A stretch of 64,000 nucleotides of DNA from Brachybacterium endophyticum (GCF_003130585.1 NZ_QFKX01000002.1:496001-560000), one strand, 5' to 3'. Counted from the first letter of the stretch, positions 8,199-17,651 are shown. Notes: generated by a model from the letters alone, not told the origin. Made by a program: numbers and translations.

Positions 8199-8582
8199 TC
8201 AGACCACCAGCACGTCGCAGGGGGCCGAGAGCAGGAGCTTCTGCGGGGTGATGCCCAGCAGGTGACGGGCGACGTCGCGCTCGCGGCGCAGGCCGATCAC
8301 GAGCAGCTCGGCCTTCTCCTTCTCGACCGTGTCCAGCAGGACGTCGGAGATGTCCTCGTCGCTGGTCTCCTGGCGGATGTCGACGCGCACGGCGGAGCCG
8401 CGCAGGCGATCGGCCGCCGCATCGAGGTCACCGTCGCTCGCGTGGCGCGGATCGTCCTCGTCGTTCGAATGCACCACGTTCAGGACGATCAGGGGGCCGC
8501 CCCGACTCTCCGCCTGGGCGCGGGCCGTGTCGAGCGCGTCGAATCCCACCGGGGTGGGGATGAAGCCGACCACCACTGCCAC
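8199..8582 (-). CDS. Universal stress protein family (UspA-like)
   Basis: A 127-residue single-domain Usp protein. It opens with VAVVVGFIPTPVG (the beta-1 strand), has an LIVLNVVHSND second strand and ends with VIGLRRERDVARHLLGITPQKLLLSAPCDVLVV, where the G-x9-G-(S/T) nucleotide motif is only partly kept. GTG 8582 is preceded by AGGAGG 5 bases away, which settles the start although the frame stays open far upstream. The gene lies between katA and the acyltransferase, transcribed with the latter's strand and 32 bases downstream of it. Confidence 0.85.
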   Translation of the reverse strand: MAVVVGFIPTPVGFDALDTARAQAESRGGPLIVLNVVHSNDEDDPRHASDGDLDAAADRLRGSAVRVDIRQETSDEDISDVLLDTVEKEKAELLVIGLRRERDVARHLLGITPQKLLLSAPCDVLVV

Positions 8583-8614
8583 GTTGACCTCCTGTGTCGG
8601 GGGAGAAGACGATC

Positions 8615-9310
8615 CTACGCGAGCGCGCCGTCGCCGTTTGCGGGGGTGCCGCCGCTGCGCGGTGCTGCCCCGGGTGCCCACTCCTGCCCGGAGAGCGCCT
8701 GGATCTCGGTCATGATCCTGTCGGTGATGAGCCGGCGCCGGGCCCCCGTGCTGAGATCGGTGGGGAGGTCGGAGAAGTCGATCGGCTCGCCGAAGCGCAT
8801 GTCCACGCGATACCGGGTGGGCAGGAGCCTGCCCGCGCGGAAGAGGTTCTGGGTTCCCACCAGTCCCAGCGGGATCACCGGGCAGCCGGACTGCAGGGCG
8901 AGCCAGGCCGCACCGGACTGCCCCTTGTGCAGCAGGCCGTCCTTGCTGCGCGATCCCTCCGGGTAGATGCCGAAGCCGTTGCCCTCCTGGAGGACCTGCA
9001 GGGCCGCCTCGAGGGCTCCGCGACCGGAGCTGAGGGCCTCGCGGTCCAGCGGTACCGTGCCCACCGAGCTCATGAACCACTTCTGGAGCCGGCCGATCAC
9101 TCCGCCGTTCTTCCAGTACACGTCCTTGGAGATGAAGCGGACCATCCGCGGGCTGACCACGGGGATGAGGAAGCTGTCCACGTTGGCCAGATGGTTCGAG
9201 GCCAGCAGGAAGCTTCCCGTGGTGGGGATGTTCTCGAGACCGGTCACGCGGGGACGCCAGTAGGTGGTGAACAGCGGCCCCAGGACGGGGCGCACGAGGG
9301 AGTAGAGCAT
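8615..9310 (-). CDS. 1-acyl-sn-glycerol-3-phosphate acyltransferase family protein (PlsC-like)
   Basis: A 231-residue membrane-associated acyltransferase likely to add the second acyl chain to lysophosphatidate in phospholipid synthesis. The catalytic NHLANVD box (His40, Asp45) is followed by FISKDVYW, the substrate-binding FGIYPEGSRS box and a PVIPLGLVGT segment, in the standard order. The C-terminal about 30 residues are Gly/Pro/Ala-rich. ATG 9310 is chosen because MLYSLVRPVLGPLF begins the family's normal N-terminus; the ribosome binding site is weak (GGGGCG). Which acyl donor or lipid it uses cannot be told. Confidence 0.85.
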   Translation of the reverse strand: MLYSLVRPVLGPLFTTYWRPRVTGLENIPTTGSFLLASNHLANVDSFLIPVVSPRMVRFISKDVYWKNGGVIGRLQKWFMSSVGTVPLDREALSSGRGALEAALQVLQEGNGFGIYPEGSRSKDGLLHKGQSGAAWLALQSGCPVIPLGLVGTQNLFRAGRLLPTRYRVDMRFGEPIDFSDLPTDLSTGARRRLITDRIMTEIQALSGQEWAPGAAPRSGGTPANGDGALA

Positions 9311-9503
9311 CGGCACGCGCCCCACGATAACCGGGAGACACCGCTGCACACAGTCGGTGTCGCCGCCGGTGTGGCCGCGCTCGCGCGAGACCTCGCGTGA
9401 GAGCCTGAGCCGACCGCTGTCCGTGCAGGCCCCGGGGAGGATCCGGATCAGCGCGCTGTGGTAGAACAGCGGCACACGACCACCCCGCGAGGAGACCGCC
9501 CTC

Positions 9504-11141
9504 ATGCCGAGGATCCTGAACATCGCCGTCATCGGTGCCGGAACGATGGCGCAGGCCGTGCACCTGCCGGTGCTGCGCCGCCGCTGGGACCGGTTCGCGG
9601 TGACCGCTCTGGTGGACCACTCGCCGCGGCGTCGCAGCGAGTCCGCGGACGTCTGGGGCGTCGGCGAGGACCAGCGCTTCGAGACCGTCGCCGACCTGAT
9701 CACCGCCGCGCGGGCCAAGACGATCGAGCTGGACGCCGTCGTGCTCTCGACCGACGGGCTGCACGTCGAGGACCTCCTCCAGCTGCTGAAGCGTGGGATC
9801 CCGGTGCTCGTCGAGCCGCCGCTCGGGTACTCGGCGGCCGAGGTCGCGAGGATCCGCGACTTCGAGCGCGTGATGGGCCGGCGCCTGGTGATGATGGCCT
9901 ACCCCCAGCAGTACGACGAGGTCCTCGACGAGGTCTCCGAGAACCTGCGCGGTCGCGATGTGCGGATGATCGACCACGAGGTGCTCATGCCCGCGTCGGG
10001 GCCGCTGTTCTCGCGTGCGCACGTGACCTCCGCGGCCTACGACCTGCCCTCGGAGAAGCGCCAGGAGCGGCGCAAGAACCTGCAGGAGGCCGTGGTCGCC
10101 GGCACCGGCGAGGGGGCGACCCAGCGCGACCGTGATCTCTACGTCAAGGGGCTGCTGACGGGCGTGGCACACCAGCTGGCCGTCACCGAGCGGGTCTACG
10201 GGCCCGTCGAGAAGCTCGTGGGCGTGCGGCACTGGCCCACCGGCGTCATCCCGGGGTCGATCGAGCTGCTGGGCGAGCTCGAGAACGGGTCCCCGGTCCG
10301 GCTGGTCTGGCACTACCTGCCCTTCGCCCCGGAGTACTCGGAAACCTACGAGGTGCTCACCGCCCGCAAGCGGCTCGACCTCGACATCGCGCCTCCCTCC
10401 CACCTGGACTCCCGCTCCCACAGCTCGCTGCGGGAGAAGGAGCACGGACGGGTCGTGGTCACCTCCCGCTCCTCCGACCTCGGCTCGGCCGAGTCGATGT
10501 GGGAGGCCTTCCACGCCTTCGTCGAGTCCGGGAAGGAGCCGCATGCCGGCGCCGCCGAAGCGCTCGCACAGGTCGAGCTGCTGCGCGAGGTCCTGAAGAC
10601 CCTCGTCGAGGCCGACGAGCGGTCGCTCGATGCCGCCCCCGAGGACGAGGACGCCGAGGTGGATGACAGCGGGGCCGAGAACGCCGCGCCGGGGAAGACC
10701 GAGGCCGGCACCTCCGAGGCAGGGAGCAGCGCCGAGGCCCAGGCCACCGCGGCTGATGGCCCGGCCGTCGCCGACACCGAGGCAGGTGGGGGAGCGCCGG
10801 AGGCTGCGGCCGCGACCTCTGCCACGAGTGCCGCGACCGACGACCGCGGAACGGACGCCTCCTCGGCAACCGGGGGGAGCAGTGCCGCCGCGACCACCGG
10901 CGTGACCATCGGCCCTCTCCCCACCCAGTCAGGTGAGGAGGGGCCGGCGCCCGCCGCGCCCACCGAGGATCTCTCCGCGGTGGCCGATCAGCTCGAGGAC
11001 GGCGCGGGCCCGGATGCTTCGGGCCCGGATGCTGCACGCCCGGATGCTGCACGCTCGGGCAGTGAGCGCGCGGGCAGCGAACGTCCCGACGGGCCCCGCC
11101 CGGAGGGCCCTGCCGACGGGACGGATCGCCCGAGCACCTGA
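9504..11141 (+). CDS. Gfo/Idh/MocA-like oxidoreductase with long disordered C-terminal tail
   Basis: A 545-residue protein. Residues 5-125 form a Rossmann fold with the dinucleotide-binding GAGTMAQAVHLPVL and the VLVEPPLGYS segment where Gfo/Idh/MocA enzymes normally have a conserved EKP; here it reads EPP, so catalysis is doubtful. Residues about 130-370 resemble the C-terminal alpha/beta half. From about 375 to the end the chain is an Ala/Ser/Glu/Asp/Gly-rich disordered tail of 170 residues, ending in repeats such as GPDAS-GPDAA-RPDAA. ATG 9504 follows a GAGGAG. It is divergent from the acyltransferase gene. A sugar or cell-wall precursor role is possible but not shown. Confidence 0.7.
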   Translation: MPRILNIAVIGAGTMAQAVHLPVLRRRWDRFAVTALVDHSPRRRSESADVWGVGEDQRFETVADLITAARAKTIELDAVVLSTDGLHVEDLLQLLKRGIPVLVEPPLGYSAAEVARIRDFERVMGRRLVMMAYPQQYDEVLDEVSENLRGRDVRMIDHEVLMPASGPLFSRAHVTSAAYDLPSEKRQERRKNLQEAVVAGTGEGATQRDRDLYVKGLLTGVAHQLAVTERVYGPVEKLVGVRHWPTGVIPGSIELLGELENGSPVRLVWHYLPFAPEYSETYEVLTARKRLDLDIAPPSHLDSRSHSSLREKEHGRVVVTSRSSDLGSAESMWEAFHAFVESGKEPHAGAAEALAQVELLREVLKTLVEADERSLDAAPEDEDAEVDDSGAENAAPGKTEAGTSEAGSSAEAQATAADGPAVADTEAGGGAPEAAAATSATSAATDDRGTDASSATGGSSAAATTGVTIGPLPTQSGEEGPAPAAPTEDLSAVADQLEDGAGPDASGPDAARPDAARSGSERAGSERPDGPRPEGPADGTDRPST

Positions 11142-11161
11142 TCCTCGCGCCTTGCTGCGCT

Positions 11162-11194
11162 GCGACCCCCGGGACCTCTCGCCCCGGGGGTCGC
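11162..11194 (+). terminator. Hairpin terminator after the oxidoreductase gene
   Basis: A perfect 12-bp GC-rich stem, 11162-11173 with 11183-11194, closes a 9-base loop 20 bases after the stop codon. Confidence 0.8.
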
Positions 11195-11461
11195 TCCGTG
11201 TCGGGCCACGTTCGCGGCGTGGACGAGCCCACGTCGTGGGAATCGGTCGGCCCCGTCCTCGACGGGATCTGACGACACGCCGAGCGGGCGTCCGGCTGTG
11301 GATCCACGGGGGAGAAGGGACCCTCGGGCGTCGGCCGCGGACGACACGCCGCGACACGCCGAGAGCGACACGAATCGAGCCGGATTCGGGGTCCGTGAAG
11401 GGCCGCCGAGCGACCCGCGCAGCGCTCGTCATCCACCGCTCGGGCGGGCCTCCACGGGCCG

Positions 11462-11559
11462 TTCCACAGCACTGTCCACAGCATCCGTGCAGACGATGCG
11501 CGTTCGTCCCCAGCGTGTCCGCGCTCGTCCACAATCCGTCACCAACGGGCTGTGGATAA
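11462..11559. promoter_or_regulatory. Cluster of DnaA-box-like motifs upstream of nrdH
   Basis: TCCACA motifs end near 11469, 11480 and 11533, and TGTGGATAA at 11551-11559 is a perfect TTATCCACA DnaA box on the minus strand. DnaA control of ribonucleotide reductase genes is known in E. coli; here it is inferred from the motif cluster. Confidence 0.45.
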
Positions 11560-11573
11560 CAGTCTTGTAGTTC

Positions 11574-11619
11574 AGTACATCTTGTGGTGCAGACGAGGGG
11601 GCACCACTAGGTGTAGTGT
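11574..11619. promoter_or_regulatory. Two NrdR-box-like sites, 30 bases apart
   Basis: The 16-base sites at 11574-11589 (AGTACATCTTGTGGTG) and 11604-11619 (CCACTAGGTGTAGTGT) resemble the NrdR consensus ACACWATATMTWGTGT. Their spacing of three helical turns is typical for cooperative NrdR binding to nrd promoters. Confidence 0.6.
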
Positions 11620-11785
11620 TGGAGGTGTCGGCGCGGGAGTTCTCCGGACACCGCTCGACGGGCCGTCGGAACTCCTCTCCGACCTCGTCGGACGCTCCTT
11701 CGGCCCCTCGCCCTCACCGTCCCTTCGACCCGGATCCGCTGCGCCGGGTCACGCGGCCCGAACTCTCCGAGAAAGGCATCGCCCG

Positions 11786-12043
11786 ATGGCCATCACCGTG
11801 TACTCGAAGCCCATGTGCGTCCAGTGCGACGCGACCAAGCGCGCCCTCACCAAGTCGGGCATCGCCTACGACGTCGTCGACATCACCGAGGACGCCGAGG
11901 CGCTCGCCCACGTGAAGTCGATGGGCTACGTCCAGGCGCCCGTCGTCGTCGCCGGCGAGGACCACTGGTCGGGCTTCCGCCCGGACAAGATCAAGGCCGT
12001 CGTGGCCGCGGGCGCCCAGGGCGCGCAGACCGCAGCCATCTGA
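11786..12043 (+). CDS. nrdH: Glutaredoxin-like protein NrdH
   Basis: An 85-residue thioredoxin-fold electron donor for the class Ib ribonucleotide reductase. The redox-active CVQC pair is Cys11/Cys14, and the C-terminal WSGFRPDKIK matches the NrdH-specific WSGFR signature. ATG 11786 has GAGAAAGG before it. It is first in nrdH-nrdI-nrdE under the NrdR-box-like sites. The upstream in-frame extension to 11552 is the untranslated leader. Confidence 0.97.
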   Translation: MAITVYSKPMCVQCDATKRALTKSGIAYDVVDITEDAEALAHVKSMGYVQAPVVVAGEDHWSGFRPDKIKAVVAAGAQGAQTAAI

Positions 12044-12088
12044 CGCACCCGGTCATCTGACGCACCCGTTCATGCGGAGGTGAGGCGG

Positions 12089-12487
12089 ATGGGCACCCTC
12101 GTCTACTTCTCCTCCGTGTCCGGCAATACCCACCGCTTCGTCCAGAAGCTGGGGACGCCGGCCAGCAGGATCCCCCTCTATCGCGCGGACGACCCCCTCG
12201 TCATGGACGAGGAGTACGTCCTGATGGTGCCGACCTATGGCGGCGGCAACGGACACGGAGCAGTCCCGAAGCAGGTCATCAAGTTCCTCAACGACGAACG
12301 CAACCGGAAACTCATCCGGGGCGTGATCACGGCGGGGAACACGAATTTCGGCGAGGCGTACGGCCTGGCGGGCGAGATCATCTCCGCCAAGTGCAGCGTC
12401 CCGCACATGTACAGGTTCGAGCTGCTGGGCACGCCGCGAGACGTGCAGCAAGTTCACGACGGATTGGAAGAGTTTTGGCGACACTGA
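12089..12487 (+). CDS. nrdI: Flavodoxin-like ribonucleotide reductase maturation protein NrdI
   Basis: A 132-residue FMN protein that supplies oxidant to assemble the dimanganese-tyrosyl cofactor of NrdF. The FMN phosphate loop [12 protein letters not shown] is at residues 5-16, followed by [14 protein letters not shown] and [16 protein letters not shown], all conserved in NrdI. ATG 12089 is preceded by GGAGG at 12076-12080. It starts 46 bases after nrdH and runs into the nrdE start. Confidence 0.96.
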   Translation: MGTLVYFSSVSGNTHRFVQKLGTPASRIPLYRADDPLVMDEEYVLMVPTYGGGNGHGAVPKQVIKFLNDERNRKLIRGVITAGNTNFGEAYGLAGEIISAKCSVPHMYRFELLGTPRDVQQVHDGLEEFWRH

Positions 12488-14625
12488 CCGAGATGCCTTC
12501 GGTGGAGCATCACAAGTCCCTGGACTTTCACGCGCTGAACGCGATGCTGAACCTCTACGGGCCCGACGGGAAGATCCAGTTCGACAAGGATCGTCTCGCC
12601 GCCCGTGAGTACTTCCTGCAGCACGTGAACCCCAATACGGTCTTCTTCCACTCGCTTCGCGAGAAGATCGACTACCTCGTGGAGAACGAGTACTACGAGC
12701 CCGAGGTGTTCGAGCAGTACTCCTTCGACTTCGTCGAGCAGCTGTCGGAGCAGGCCTTCGCCAAGAAGTTCCGCTTCCCGACGTTCCTGGGCGCGTTCAA
12801 GTACTACACCTCGTACACGCTCAAGACCTTCGACGGGAAGCGGTACCTCGAGCGCTTCGAGGACCGTGTCGTGATGGTGGCCCTCACCCTCGCCCGCGGT
12901 GACGAGGAGCTGGCCCGTCGGATCGTCGACGAGGTCCTGGACGGTCGCTTCCAGCCCGCGACCCCGACGTTCCTGAACGCCGGCAAGGCCCAGCGCGGCG
13001 AGCTGGTCTCGTGCTTCCTGCTGCGCATGGAAGACAACATGGAGTCCATCGGTCGCGGCATCAACTCCGCCCTGCAGCTGTCCAAGCGCGGCGGCGGCGT
13101 CGCGCTGCTGCTGAGCAACCTGCGTGAGTACGGCGCGCCGATCAAGCACATCGAGAACCAGTCCAGCGGCGTCATCCCCGTGATGAAGCTCCTCGAGGAC
13201 TCCTTCTCCTACGCCAACCAGCTCGGCGCGCGTCAGGGCGCGGGTGCGGTCTACCTGCACGCCCACCACCCCGACATCCTGCGGTTCCTGGACACCAAGC
13301 GCGAGAACGCGGACGAGAAGATCCGCATCAAGACCCTCTCGCTGGGCGTCGTGATCCCGGACATCACCTTCGAGCTCGCCCGGAACAACGAGCCGATGTA
13401 CCTGTTCTCGCCGTACGACGTGGAGCGCGAGTACGGCAAGCCGTACGCGGACATCTCGGTCTCCGAGAACTACCGCGACATGGTCGACAACCCGCGGATC
13501 GCGAAGAAGAAGATCAAGGCCCGCGACTTCTTCCAGACCCTCGCCGAGATCCAGTTCGAGTCCGGCTACCCGTACATCATGTTCGAGGACACGGTGAACC
13601 GGGCCAACCCGATCGCCGGCAAGGTCACCCACTCGAACCTGTGCTCGGAGATCCTGCAGGTCGCGACCCCGTCGCACATGAACAACGACCTCACGTACGA
13701 CGAGATGGGTCGCGACATCTCCTGCAACCTGGGGTCGCTGAACATCGCCAAGGCGATGGACTCCCCGGACTTCGAGAGCACGATCAGCACCGCGATCCGC
13801 GCGCTGACCGCCGTCTCGGACACCTCCGACATCGAGTCCGTCCCCACCATCGCCGAGGGCAACCGCAAGTCCCACGCGATCGGCCTGGGACAGATGAACC
13901 TCCACGGCTACCTGGCGCGCGAGGGCATCTTCTACGGCTCCGACGAGGGCCTGGACTTCACGAACATGTACTTCTACGCGGTCACCTACCAGGCCATCAA
14001 GGCCTCGATGGGGATCGCCAAGGAGCTCGGCGAGACCTTCTACGACTTCGAGAACTCGAAGTACGGGACCGGCGAGTACTTCGACAAGTACACCGACGAG
14101 GTCTGGGAGCCGCGCACCGCGAAGGTCCGCGAGCTGTTCGCGAACTCGAACGTGCACCTGCCCTCCCAGGAGGACTGGAAGCAGCTGCGCTCGGACGTCC
14201 AGAAGCACGGCATGTACAACGCCTACCTGCAGGCCGTCCCGCCGACCGGGTCGATCTCCTACATCAACCACTCGACGAGCTCGATCCACCCGATCGTCTC
14301 CAAGATCGAGATCCGCAAGGAAGGCAAGATCGGCCGCGTCTACTACCCGGCGCCGTTCATGACGAACGACAACCTGGAGTACTACCAGGACGCGTACGAG
14401 ATCGGCTACGAGAAGATCGTGGACACCTACGCCGAGGCCACCAAGCACGTGGACCAGGGTCTGAGCCTCACGCTCTTCTTCCCCGACACCGCCACCACGC
14501 GCGACGTCAACAAGGCCCAGATCTACGCATGGCGCAAGGGCATCAAGACCCTCTACTACATCCGCCTGCGGCAGATGGCCATCGAGGGCACCGAGGTCGA
14601 GGGCTGCGTCAGCTGCATGCTGTGA
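12475..14625 (+). CDS. nrdE: Class Ib ribonucleoside-diphosphate reductase, alpha subunit NrdE
   Basis: The catalytic subunit (716 residues) that reduces ribonucleoside diphosphates. Signatures include [40 protein letters not shown] with an active-site Cys, SNLCSEIL with the second Cys and the C-terminal redox pair Cys711/Cys714 in GCVSCML that receives electrons from NrdH. The N-terminal ATP-cone domain is absent, as usual for class Ib. The start is uncertain: TTG 12475 is chosen because GGAAGAG lies just before it and it overlaps the nrdI stop; ATG 12493 has no ribosome binding site. The frame is open upstream to 12391. Confidence 0.96.
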   Translation: MATLTEMPSVEHHKSLDFHALNAMLNLYGPDGKIQFDKDRLAAREYFLQHVNPNTVFFHSLREKIDYLVENEYYEPEVFEQYSFDFVEQLSEQAFAKKFRFPTFLGAFKYYTSYTLKTFDGKRYLERFEDRVVMVALTLARGDEELARRIVDEVLDGRFQPATPTFLNAGKAQRGELVSCFLLRMEDNMESIGRGINSALQLSKRGGGVALLLSNLREYGAPIKHIENQSSGVIPVMKLLEDSFSYANQLGARQGAGAVYLHAHHPDILRFLDTKRENADEKIRIKTLSLGVVIPDITFELARNNEPMYLFSPYDVEREYGKPYADISVSENYRDMVDNPRIAKKKIKARDFFQTLAEIQFESGYPYIMFEDTVNRANPIAGKVTHSNLCSEILQVATPSHMNNDLTYDEMGRDISCNLGSLNIAKAMDSPDFESTISTAIRALTAVSDTSDIESVPTIAEGNRKSHAIGLGQMNLHGYLAREGIFYGSDEGLDFTNMYFYAVTYQAIKASMGIAKELGETFYDFENSKYGTGEYFDKYTDEVWEPRTAKVRELFANSNVHLPSQEDWKQLRSDVQKHGMYNAYLQAVPPTGSISYINHSTSSIHPIVSKIEIRKEGKIGRVYYPAPFMTNDNLEYYQDAYEIGYEKIVDTYAEATKHVDQGLSLTLFFPDTATTRDVNKAQIYAWRKGIKTLYYIRLRQMAIEGTEVEGCVSCML

Positions 14626-14650
14626 CGCTCTGAGCCCACGACCGGCGTTC

Positions 14651-14685
14651 GAACGGCCCGCTCCGGGAAACCGGGCGGGCCGTTC
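14651..14685 (+). terminator. Hairpin terminator after nrdE
   Basis: A perfect 11-bp stem, 14651-14661 with 14675-14685, closes over TCCGGGAAACCGG. It ends the nrdHIE transcript before the DUF485 gene. Confidence 0.8.
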
Positions 14686-14823
14686 GTCGTCCTGCGGGTG
14701 CTCTGCCAGGCGCCGCGACACTCGGGACATCTCCGACGGCGACGGTGTGACTCACGATACATTGGGGTCCTCGCGGTTCTTCCCGCGGGGACCCCTGTGC
14801 ACGTCCGAGCGAAGGAGCCCGGC

Positions 14824-15315
14824 ATGTCAGACCTCTCGAGATCCCCAGACCCGCTCAGCGTCGCGGAACGCAGCATCGCCGTCCAGCAGTCCGAGGACTT
14901 CCAGCGCCTGCGGCGCTCGTTCCTCTCGTTCATCGTCCCGCTGACGGTCCTGTTCCTGGCCTGGTACCTGCTGTACGTGATCCTCGCCGGATGGACCCAC
15001 GAGTTCTTCGCGATCAAGGTGTTCGGCAACGTCAACGTCGGCCTCCTCTTTGGGTTCGGCCAGGTGATCACCACCTTCGCGATCACGATGTTCTACCGCT
15101 CCTGGGCCGACAAGCGCTACGACCCCCACGCCGAGGCGATCCGCGCCGAGATGGAGTCCGGGGAGATCCTCGAGGACTCCGCGACCCCGGGTGCGGGCCA
15201 GGGCGCCGCCGACCGCGACTCCGCAGCCCCGGAGCGCTCGGACGGACTCGCCGACCCCGGGCACGCTCCCGGCCGGCATCGCGCCGACGTCCCGGAGGAG
15301 GGTGACCAGCGATGA
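14824..15315 (+). CDS. DUF485 membrane protein, partner of acetate symporter
   Basis: A 163-residue membrane protein with two helices (about residues 42-62 and 75-98) and a disordered, charged C-terminal tail. The RSFLSFIVPLTVLFLAWYLLYV and VGLLFGFGQVITTFAIT segments are typical of DUF485 (YjcH-like). The gene overlaps the next by ATGA (15312-15315), so translation is coupled; DUF485 genes nearly always precede actP/mctC-type symporters. ATG 14824 has GAAGGAG at 14811-14817. Its role in the transporter is not established. Confidence 0.88.
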   Translation: MSDLSRSPDPLSVAERSIAVQQSEDFQRLRRSFLSFIVPLTVLFLAWYLLYVILAGWTHEFFAIKVFGNVNVGLLFGFGQVITTFAITMFYRSWADKRYDPHAEAIRAEMESGEILEDSATPGAGQGAADRDSAAPERSDGLADPGHAPGRHRADVPEEGDQR

Positions 15316-16898
15316 GCCACGAGATCAATCCCGTCATCAACATGATCGTGTTCGCGCTGTTCGTCGCGGTCACGCTGTTCATCGTCTTCCGCGTCTCCCG
15401 TCAGAAGGCCAGCGCGGCCGAGTTCTACGCGGGCAACCGCTCGTTCTCCGGCCCCCAGAACGGCATCGCGATCTCCGGGGACTACCTCAGCGCCGCGAGC
15501 TTCCTGGGCATCTGCGGCGCCATCGCGATGGCCGGGTACGACGGCTTCCTCTACTCGATCGGTTTCCTGGTCGCCTGGTTGGTCGCCCTGCTGCTGGTCG
15601 CCGAGCTGCTGCGCAACACCGGCAAGTTCACGATGGCCGACGTGCTCTCCTTCCGCTTGAACCAGCGCCCGGTGCGGCTGGCCGCCTCGCTCACCACCCT
15701 CGCGGTCTGCTTCTTCTACCTGATCGCGCAGATGGCGGGCGCCGGAGGCCTGGTCGCGCTGCTGCTCGGCCTCGAGGGCAAGCTGCCCACGGCGCTGACG
15801 GTCGTGGTCGTGGGCCTGCTGATGATCGTCTACGTGATCGTCGGCGGCATGAAGGGCACCACCTGGGTGCAGATCATCAAGGCCGTGCTGCTCGTGGTCG
15901 GCGTCGGGATCCTCGCGATCCTGGTGCTGGGGCGCTACGGCTTCAACTTCTCGGCCGTGCTGGACGAGGCGATCGCCATGTCGCCCGATGGAGAAGCGAT
16001 CCTCGCGCCCGGCCTGAAGTACCCCAATCCGGTCGACTTCCTCTCCCTGGGCCTCGCGCTCGTGCTGGGCACCGCGGGTCTCCCGCACGTGCTCATGCGC
16101 TTCTACACGGTGCCCAGCGGCAAGGAGGCGCGGCGCTCGGTGGTCTGGGCGATCTGGATCATCGGCATCTTCTACGTGCTCACCCTGATCCTCGGCTACG
16201 GCGCCGCGGCGCTCGTCGGCCCCGAGGTGCTCGCCGATCCGTCCACGCCGGGCGGCGAGAACGCGGCGGCACCGCTGCTCGCGCTCGCCATCGGCGGCCC
16301 GGTGCTGATGGCCGTGGTCTCCGCGATCGCCTTCGCCACGATCCTCGCGGTCGTCGCCGGCCTCGCGATCACCGCGGCGACCAGCTTCGCGCACGACATC
16401 TACGCCTCGGTGATCCGCAAGGGCGAGGTCCCGGCGGACGACGAGGTGAAGATCGCCCGCTGGACGGTGGTGGCGATCGGCATCCTCGCCATCGTCGGCG
16501 GAGTCGTCGCCCTGGGGCAGAACGTGGCCTTCCTGGTCGCCCTCGCGTTCGCGGTCGCCGCGAGCGCCAACCTGCCGACGATCCTGTTCTCGCTGTTCTG
16601 GAAGCGGTTCAACACCGGCGGGGCACTGTTCTCGATGATCGGCGGGCTCGCGGCCTGCCTGATCCTGATCGTGCTCTCCCCGGCGGTCTCCGGCAACGAG
16701 AAGGCCATGTTCCCCGGCGCGGACTTCGACCTGTTCCCGCTGTCGAACCCCGGCATCGTCTCGATCCCGCTCGGCTTCCTACTGGGCATCGTCGGCACCT
16801 TCGTCACCAAGTCCGAGCCCGACCACGAAGCGAAGGCGGCGGAGATGGAGGTGCGCGCCTTCACCGGCGCCGGCGCCGAGGGTGCCTCCGACCACTGA
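15312..16898 (+). CDS. Solute:sodium symporter family cation/acetate symporter (ActP/MctC-like)
   Basis: A 528-residue SSS-family carrier with about 13 membrane helices, probably importing acetate or another short monocarboxylate with a cation. Family features are the N-terminal FYAGNRSFSGPQNGIAISGDYLSAASFLGI, the G-L-P-H-VLMRFYTV segment, and the ATSFAHDIYASVIRKG region. It is translationally coupled to the DUF485 gene. Downstream, a 20-bp hairpin ends transcription, and a two-component system lies convergent beyond it; control of the symporter by that system is possible only by analogy. Confidence 0.92.
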   Translation: MSHEINPVINMIVFALFVAVTLFIVFRVSRQKASAAEFYAGNRSFSGPQNGIAISGDYLSAASFLGICGAIAMAGYDGFLYSIGFLVAWLVALLLVAELLRNTGKFTMADVLSFRLNQRPVRLAASLTTLAVCFFYLIAQMAGAGGLVALLLGLEGKLPTALTVVVVGLLMIVYVIVGGMKGTTWVQIIKAVLLVVGVGILAILVLGRYGFNFSAVLDEAIAMSPDGEAILAPGLKYPNPVDFLSLGLALVLGTAGLPHVLMRFYTVPSGKEARRSVVWAIWIIGIFYVLTLILGYGAAALVGPEVLADPSTPGGENAAAPLLALAIGGPVLMAVVSAIAFATILAVVAGLAITAATSFAHDIYASVIRKGEVPADDEVKIARWTVVAIGILAIVGGVVALGQNVAFLVALAFAVAASANLPTILFSLFWKRFNTGGALFSMIGGLAACLILIVLSPAVSGNEKAMFPGADFDLFPLSNPGIVSIPLGFLLGIVGTFVTKSEPDHEAKAAEMEVRAFTGAGAEGASDH

Positions 16899-16931
16899 GG
16901 CCAGGCACGATCCCGCGACAGCGGACGTGAG

Positions 16932-16975
16932 CGACGTCCGTGCACCTCGTCGATGGACGAGGTGCACGGACGTCG
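16932..16975. terminator. Bidirectional terminator, 20-bp perfect stem with GATG loop
   Basis: Bases 16932-16951 pair perfectly with 16956-16975 over a 4-base loop. It lies between the symporter (plus strand) and the response regulator (minus strand) and would serve both. Confidence 0.85.
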
Positions 16976-17009
16976 TCCTGCGTCGGCGTGCGCGTGGGCG
17001 TCGGCCCGA

Positions 17010-17651
17010 CTACCCACCCAGCAGCGTCAGCACCGCCATCACGCGGCGGTGGACGCTCGCGTCGGGGCTCAGGCCGAGTTTCGCGAACAGGCGCTGGGTG
17101 TGCTTCTCCACGGCGCCCTCGGTGACCACGAGATGCTCGGCGATCCCGGCGTTCGTGAGGCCCTCGCCCATCAGTTCGAGCACCTCGCGCTCGCGGGGCG
17201 TGAGCTCGTCCAGAGGGGAGCGGCGCTGGGAGGCGAGGACCTGCGCGATGACGTCGGGGTCCATGACCACGCCGCCGCCGGCGACTCGCTCGATCGACTC
17301 GAGGAACCGGCCGATGTCGCTGACACGGTCTTTGAGCAGGTACCCGGTCGCCGGGGTGCCGGAGCCGATCAGCTCGGAGGCGTAGGCGACCACGACGTAC
17401 TGGCTGAGCAGCATGATCGGTGCCGCGGGCCAGGCGCCGCGGATCTCCTGGGCGGCCCGCAGGCCCTCGTCGCTGTGGCTCGGGGGCATCCGGATGTCGG
17501 CGATCACCAGATCGGGACGGTGCTCGAGGGCCCGGGCGACGAGCTCGGTGCCGTCCGCGGCGGCCGCGACGACCTCGTGTCCGGCGTCCTCCAGCAGCAG
17601 ACGCAGCCCCTCGCGCAGCAGCGCGGAGTCATCGGCGATCACGACGCGCAC
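17010..17651 (-). CDS. NarL/LuxR-family response regulator
   Basis: A 213-residue regulator. The receiver has IADDSALLREGL, phospho-acceptor Asp52 in LVIADIRMPP, and a YLLKDRV segment; the LuxR helix-turn-helix is near 145-205 (LTPREREVLELMGEGLTNAGIAEHLVV, EGAVEKHTQRLFAKL). GTG 17651 begins the family's normal N-terminus, and the coding sequence overlaps the kinase gene by 13 bases, so the two are coupled. The upstream open frame to 17963 is not coding. Targets are unknown. Confidence 0.93.
   Translation of the reverse strand: MRVVIADDSALLREGLRLLLEDAGHEVVAAAADGTELVARALEHRPDLVIADIRMPPSHSDEGLRAAQEIRGAWPAAPIMLLSQYVVVAYASELIGSGTPATGYLLKDRVSDIGRFLESIERVAGGGVVMDPDVIAQVLASQRRSPLDELTPREREVLELMGEGLTNAGIAEHLVVTEGAVEKHTQRLFAKLGLSPDASVHRRVMAVLTLLGG

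Larger units (their letters stand above)
11195..11785 (+). other. Long non-coding region and leader upstream of nrdHIE
   Basis: About 590 bases without a supportable gene. It holds four TCCACA-type DnaA-box-like motifs, two NrdR-box-like sites and then about 165 bases of probable 5' leader. The leader contains a small inverted repeat (GGAGTTC near 11638 with GAACTCC near 11668). The open frames across it are GC-rich shadows. Confidence 0.6.

Noticed and set aside
12454-14730. 758-residue minus-strand open frame
   Set aside because: It is antisense to nrdE and arises from high GC content; its residues are low-complexity Val/Leu/Asp/Arg.
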